Source: Diplocarpon mali
Taxonomy: Eukaryota; Ascomycota; Leotiomycetes; Helotiales; Drepanopezizaceae
Length of the DNA: 53,570 nucleotides
Assembly (NCBI GenBank): GCA_024741835.1
Contig: JAENRP010000266.1
Span: 9,578-63,147 of the forward strand
Direction: 5' to 3'
The position numbers and the translations under genes are program-made. Positions 49,651 to 53,570 of this stretch are shown one piece after another. The stretch's first letter is position 1. Each line of letters opens with the position of its first letter. The notes below the pieces were generated by a model. That model was not told where the DNA came from and made no database searches. It saw only the letters and a list, made by a program, of their open reading frames with translations.

Positions 49651-49845
49651 TATTAAGCTTAAGTGAGTCGGTGCAATAGGTAAAGGAAACTTCTAAAGGT
49701 CGATAATCGATATATTAATAAGAGTTAAGGAAGGAAGGTTACCCCTTTCTTCCCTATAGCTATATACGTATCAATATCCTACTGACTAAGCAGTAGGGTC
49801 ATATAACAATACATCGGAGTGATGGCTGTATCACCCATCTCAACA
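49651..49845 (-). repeat. C2 5' LTR (weakly mutated)
   Basis: These 195 bp have the intact terminus CTCAACA. From about 49780 rightward it keeps CpA and CpG dinucleotides that are TpA in the left LTR, for example TCACCCATCTCAACA against TCACTTATCTTAATA. Confidence 0.88.
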
Positions 49846-49956
49846 TTTTGCACCTTTAGGGTCGATTCGAAATAACCCTATATCAAATCGAGATTGTAAA
49901 ACCTTAAAACGCCGTACTCCTAGGTAATTGCACCAGTTGGGGGTGCAGCCGTTACA
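49846..49956. other. Short low-RIP segment, no gene seen
   Basis: The TTTTG duplication is followed by about 106 bp that keep many CpA and CpG sites (GTCGATTCGAAATAACCC, GGGGGTGCAGCC). It looks like single-copy or short-repeat DNA outside the reach of RIP. No coding frame or known motif was seen. Confidence 0.5.
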
Positions 49957-50064
49957 GTTACCCCTTTCTTCCCTATAGCTATATACGTGTCAATATCCTA
50001 CTGACTAAGCAGTAGGGTCATATAATAATACATCAAAGTGATAGCTGTATCACCCATCTCAACA
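49957..50064 (-). repeat. Truncated C2-type LTR
   Basis: These 108 bp match 49738-49845, the right-hand part of the C2 5' LTR, with few differences, and end in the same CTCAACA. The left part of this LTR is missing. It abuts C3 coding sequence on the right, so it marks an older insertion into C3 or a local duplication. Confidence 0.8.
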
Positions 50065-50212
50065 TATATTAGTAATAGTAGATTATGTCTTTTTAACTAT
50101 TTATAAGCTAGCATAGCCTAATCGATAGTACTAGAGCTTAATATTAAGAGGTCTAGTCTTAATAGTATGAAATATGAGGGCTGGCCGATATGGTAAAGAG
50201 AGTATAAGGTAG
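50065..50212 (-). pseudogene. Copia C3 pol fragment (GAG-pre-integrase)
   Basis: The minus strand reads ALIFHTIKTRPLNIKL, then YYRLGYASL and IVKKT. This matches the Copia GAG-pre-integrase motif LWH-x-RLGHASL with RIP changes. It continues the frame found at 50595-52172 beyond the inserted solo LTR. It is cut on the left by the truncated C2-type LTR. Confidence 0.7.
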
Positions 50213-50594
50213 TATTGAGTAGTAAGTAATAGTAGTAGTTGAAGAAGAACTTGGAGACTTAGGAGGCTTGATTCCTAACTACAGGAGCAAAGCAATCTAT
50301 ATATACAAAATATCTTGAGCTTCTAGAATCTTCTAGTATATTAGAGTTATACTAGATTATAAATCAATATAGGTATACGTAATGTAATACGTAATCCTTT
50401 GATTTGTAATATAGTTTTAGCTAAACTTAGTACTATAAGTCATAGCTAAATATAGAACTATGACTCATAGCTAGGATATAGAGTTCATAGCTAAATTTAG
50501 TATAGTTATGATTTCTAATCCAACTTAGCTAGTATAGCTACTCCACCTTAGCTATTCCTACTTAGCTAGTATAGCTATGATTCTATATTCAACA
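50213..50594 (-). mobile_element. Solo LTR (C4 type, Copia-like) inside C3
   Basis: These 382 bp run from TATTGAG to ATTCAACA; before RIP the ends would be TGTTGA...TCAACA, typical of Copia LTRs. On the minus strand a TATA-like TTGTATATATAGATTGC lies near 50298-50314. The flanks GGTAG and AATAG could be a decayed 5-bp duplication. C3 pol frames lie on both sides, so this is an insertion that lost its internal part by LTR recombination. AT-rich degenerate units of the type tcatagctaa and ttagctagtatagct fill 50415-50580. Confidence 0.65.
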
Positions 50595-52172
50595 AATAGC
50601 AGTTAAGAAAGCATATCTACTTACGTAATTAATGGAGTTAGTAGAAGGTTATTCCTTAATAATATATATATTATTATTAATAGTGCAAATTTCCTTTTTA
50701 TTAAATAGGAATAGCTTACTATTTCGATAGAAGTCTTTAATTTTATTAAGTTTATTACTTAAGTCTAAGTAGATAGGTAATTAAGGTATATAAAGAGTAT
50801 TAATTAACTTAAGAATCTATACCTTTCTATTAGATTTAAGAGTATTGACTTTGCAAGTACTAATGCTAAGAGGTTGAATAGCTCTATTAATTATACTTAA
50901 AAAGGGTAAATTGTTTTAAGTAATATAAGAGGTAAATTTAGAAAGATTATTAGAGATATACTTACTAGCACTTATATTATATAGCTAACAATTCCTTAAT
51001 TTTAATAAGAAGCAGGAGGTAGAAGAACTGACTCTTAGGCCTAGCTTATAAGTGGAAATTGGCCTTAAGGAGGAATCGACTTCTAATAAGGAATTGACTC
51101 CTAGGCCTGGCTCGCGAGTGGAAAATGGCCCTAGGGTTAGTAATAGTATAGTATACTTAAAGAGGTCATTATCTAATTCTTTATCTTCCTTTTGAATTTT
51201 CCTAAAAGGCTTCTTACCTTTTAGTAATAATAGTAAAGACTTATCGTCTTTGCCTTTAAAGTGATAGAATATGTACTTCTTCTTTAAGTCTTTCTTTTAA
51301 GCCTCTCTTTTTAACTTATTAATTGCAAAGCAATCTTTTGCCTTATAGTATAGCTCTAGTTGCTTATAATAAGGATAGGAGGAGTTAAGGGTAGTAGTAT
51401 TCTTAAAGGTACTCTTCTTTAAGTCTTTAAAACCTTTCTTGTTTTCTAAGTTCTTATAATTAAAGGAATATAGCTTGCTAGCCGATTTGTTACTATATAA
51501 GACAGTTCTATTCATTTTTAAACTTTATAAGGCTTAAGCTTTATTAGTAATATCTTTAATAAGAGCTTTAAGTATAATTTCTGATTTTCGTCTAACTACT
51601 ATAGCTAAGCGAAGGTTAAAGCGTTATCGATCTACTTAAATAGGCCATCTATTAAAATAGCTAGCAATAAATATAATTAGGTATTAGTAAAAGGGAGGAG
51701 CAGATTTGAGAGCTTCCAATTTATTAATTAAAAGCTTAAAAGCGACGATATAGGCTTTGAGTAAGTTAAAGTTGTTATATTTTATAATAACGTAAGTCTA
51801 AATAGCATTATATTTAAGTACTATACCAGTTCCTTTGTACTATTTTTAAAGAGCTTCCTATATATCTAAGGCAAATTTATCGCCTTCTATATAAGCTAAT
51901 AGTCCTAGTTTGCAATTAAGTATAATAGTAAGCTTTATCTAAGATTCCTTAGCTTCCTATCTAACCTAACTATTCCTTTCCTTTAAAGTGATAGAATAGT
52001 CCTATAAGTCAACCTTAAGTAAAGTATATATTCTAGCTTTTATATAAAGATATATAATTAAAGCGTTTAACTTTGCAAGGTTTAGAACCTTATTCCTCTA
52101 TTAGCTATAGTCCTTTGTACCTTTAAGCTTTTAAGACTTAAGGAGGCTAAGGGCAGCTAAAGATAACGATAT
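50595..52172 (-). pseudogene. Copia C3 gag and protease region
   Basis: The minus frame starts near 52172 (ATA, perhaps ATG before RIP). It reads gag motifs LKGTKDYS, RNKVLNLAKLNA and YIEGDKFALDI. At 51297-51515 it has a stop-free nucleocapsid-like stretch, YPYYKQLELYYKAKDCF. That resembles a CCHC knuckle with Cys and His changed to Tyr, though the spacing is not exact. Towards 50600 it enters the protease to GAG-pre-integrase link (INTLYIP, LSNKLNKIKDFY). Two palindromes are in frame at 51029-51053 and 51095-51119. The C3 frame then continues at 50065-50212. Confidence 0.72.
51029..51119 (-). repeat. Pair of palindromes in C3 gag
   Basis: Copies at 51029-51053 (GACTCTTAGGCC/TAGCTTATAAGTG) and 51095-51119 (GACTCCTAGGCC/TGGCTCGCGAGTG) are 66 bp apart, a multiple of three. 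Both are followed by GGAAA(T/A)TGGCC. The minus strand reads STREPGLGVNS and STYKLGLRVSS. Confidence 0.8.
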
Positions 52173-52530
52173 CTTACTTATATATATATATAGAGTTATC
52201 GAAAGGAAGAAGAGAAGGAGATGAATTAATAGATTCGAGTTTAAAGTACTATATATTAGTCCTTAAGAGATTAGGTGATTTAAGCAATAGAGTACTTTTA
52301 GCAATTAAGCTAGTAATCTTAGCTATTAGTCTTAATGATTCTGCTATAGCGACGATTATAGCATAGCGCTTTAAAAGGGGAGTAGCCACTATTTTATATT
52401 AAAGTAACGCTTTTTATATATTATTAATTAAGTAAAACTTAAAATATCGATTAGCCTTTTCGTTTATAAGAAAGACTCTAATCAATGGAATTTATCAAAT
52501 GCTATTTATAGGCATACAGGACTTATAACC
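52173..52530 (-). other. C3 leader with primer-binding site
   Basis: No coding frame. At 52519-52530 the minus strand reads GGTTATAAGTCC, one or two RIP changes from GGTTATGAGCCC, the half-tRNA-iMet primer site also seen in C1 and C2. It lies directly inside the proposed LTR. Confidence 0.6.
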
Positions 52531-52774
52531 TATAGCAAGGAGGTTCTCTAATAGTAAACTTAATAGTAAACTAGAAGAGGGCATAAAGAAGTATAAGGTG
52601 CAAACGACGATATTAGATATCTTGATTTATAAGAGCTCTCTAACTAAGAGCTATTTAAGGTAAGCGGGCTTCTTAGCGAAGCCGCTAAGTCATATGGCAA
52701 GTCATATGATATATTATATATATAATGTATCATATGATAGATCATATGATAAACATATGACGGGCATACCTGCA
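52531..52774 (-). repeat. Probable C3 5' LTR with a 36-bp AT palindrome
   Basis: It begins (plus strand) TATAGCAAGG next to the primer site and is proposed to end at CCTGCA; the partner LTR is absent, so the outer end is uncertain. At 52702-52737 lies a near-perfect 36-bp palindrome: TCATATGATATATTATA on the left, then the mirrored half, with a single mismatch explained by RIP. Three more CATATGA-type hexamers flank it. Confidence 0.5.
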
Positions 52775-52785
52775 ATAGATATTTA

Positions 52786-53030
52786 TTAGTAACCTACGTA
52801 AGGATCGATTCCTTAAGATTTCCGTCCTTATATAACCTTATTAATCTTTTGATTTGCAATTAAAAGATTAGCCTCTTAAAAATATCTTTAAAAACATCTA
52901 TAATACTTTGATCTATATTAAAAACCCTTAATAATTCTATCTTTAATTACTTAATTACTTAGCACTATCGATTTTCGTTTAGTGATTATTAATGACTTTA
53001 GATTCTCCCTTTTCAATTCTACTATTACGA
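52786..53030 (+). mobile_element. Inverted leader remnant related to the giant element
   Basis: The plus strand reads TTAGTAACCTACGTAAGGA and continues in parallel with the minus strand of 31640-31873 (leader and primer-binding-like site of copy B). Shared stretches are CGATT-CCTTAAGATTTC, CTATCGATTTT and TTCTCCCTTTTC. Divergence is higher than between copies A and B. Its LTR is not recognisable to the left, where C3 adjoins. Confidence 0.65.
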
Positions 53031-53570
53031 CTGGCTCTGGAGCGTACAGAGGAACGATAAATAAATAACGCCGACTGTATTACCTTTAGAGGTATGCTAT
53101 ATAATAAAGAAGAAAAGATAAAGAAAGGAGAGTCTTACTAGCAGAGCTCTTTAGGAATAAGTATAAGTGCTCCTACTAGCGTGCACGTAATGCAGCCGCC
53201 TCGCTAGCGTATATATAATACCGCCTGACTATAATACTACCCTCTCCTTTTAAAGAACTGCGTCCTTGTAGTTATATTTATAAGTTTATTATCTTTAAGC
53301 TCCTTATAATCGTTAATGCTATTTGTTAGTACGCAGATTCCTATATAAGAGACAAGCTGCCCTTGTTCTTAGGGTTATCCTACATAGCTATACCATATGC
53401 GATATAAGGGGTTTTATATATATCTTAGACGGCTGTTTAGCTAAAGGACTTTGGAAGGATATTTATAAACGGCTAAAAGGGATTATAAAAAGGAGGATAT
53501 TTAGATATATAAAGGGACTATCTTAGTAATATATAAAGAGATAGACATTATAATAGATTCTTTTTAATAA
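53031..53570. other. Unassigned 540 bp
   Basis: The segment keeps more CpG than its surroundings (GCGTGCACGTAATGCAGCCGCC near 53178) and has a TATATATAATACC box near 53210. It may be an LTR of another element, but no paired copy is present. A plus frame of 67 codons at 53323-53526 is stop-free and matches nothing I recognise. The minus strand of the same stretch is also fairly open, so I do not call a gene. Confidence 0.3.

Larger units (their letters stand above)
43659..49845 (-). mobile_element. Ty1/Copia retrotransposon C2
   Basis: This complete but degenerate element is 6,187 bp long, with two 195-bp LTRs and TTTTG duplications on both sides. The minus-strand polyprotein has Copia order. 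It carries 13 copies of the dispersed palindrome, ten in the coding frame and three behind it. The right end has suffered far less RIP than the left end. Confidence 0.88.

Noticed and set aside
50100..50185. tRNA-like segment (tagcctaatcg box, GAGGGCT end)
   Set aside because: There is no consistent cloverleaf or B box, and the minus strand reads the Copia GAG-pre-integrase motif of C3.

Overview
This window contains no recognisable host gene. It is a stack of decayed LTR retrotransposons from a filamentous ascomycete-like fungus. Almost every CpA and TpG has become TpA on both strands. Coding frames are readable but full of TAA/TAG where Gln or Trp codons are expected, and catalytic Asp codons read as Asn. 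That is the signature of repeat-induced point mutation (RIP) in an AT-rich compartment. All recognisable retroelement frames lie on the minus strand.

Layout. Positions 1-43653 form a four-level nest that can be resolved by matching LTRs and target-site duplications (TSDs). The oldest layer is a conventional Ty3/Gypsy element (G, 38652-about 43640). Its integrase is cut by copy A of a very large Ty3/Gypsy family (1-14134 plus 37514-38651; its left end lies outside the window). Copy A is cut in gag by a Ty1/Copia element, C1 (14135-37513; 198-bp LTRs; TSD ACTTC). C1 is cut in its RNase H domain by copy B of the large family (16341-32118; 245-bp LTRs; TSD ATAG). Joining the C1 halves across copy B restores a continuous reading frame.

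The large family is about 15.8 kb, well beyond a normal Ty3/Gypsy element. Downstream of gag, protease, RT, RNase H and integrase it carries two further frames of about 1,100 codons each (ORF2 and ORF3). I do not recognise them, but they resemble each other and look like diverged paralogues. Copies A and B are collinear at a nearly constant offset of 16,852 bp.

Positions 43654-53570 hold a second Copia element, C2 (43659-49845; 195-bp LTRs; TSD TTTTG), and a short low-RIP segment with a truncated C2-type LTR. After these come an older Copia fragment, C3 (50065-about 52774), split by a 382-bp solo LTR, a leader fragment related to the large family, and 540 bp that I cannot assign.

The most unusual signal is a dispersed palindrome of about 25 bp. 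Its half-site is GACTCGCAGGCC, then one base, then the reverse complement. I count about 43 copies: 14 at matching sites in each copy of the large element, 13 in C2 and 2 in C3, with none seen in C1 or G. Inside reading frames it is translated as a short peptide of the type T-C-R-P-G-L-R-V. In C2 it has expanded into a tandem array with 39- and 48-bp spacing, which keeps frame, between the protease and integrase regions. In the C2 3' untranslated region the spacing is 65 bp, which would not keep frame. All coordinates were read by eye. LTR and TSD positions are exact to a few bases; domain limits without a clear motif are approximate.
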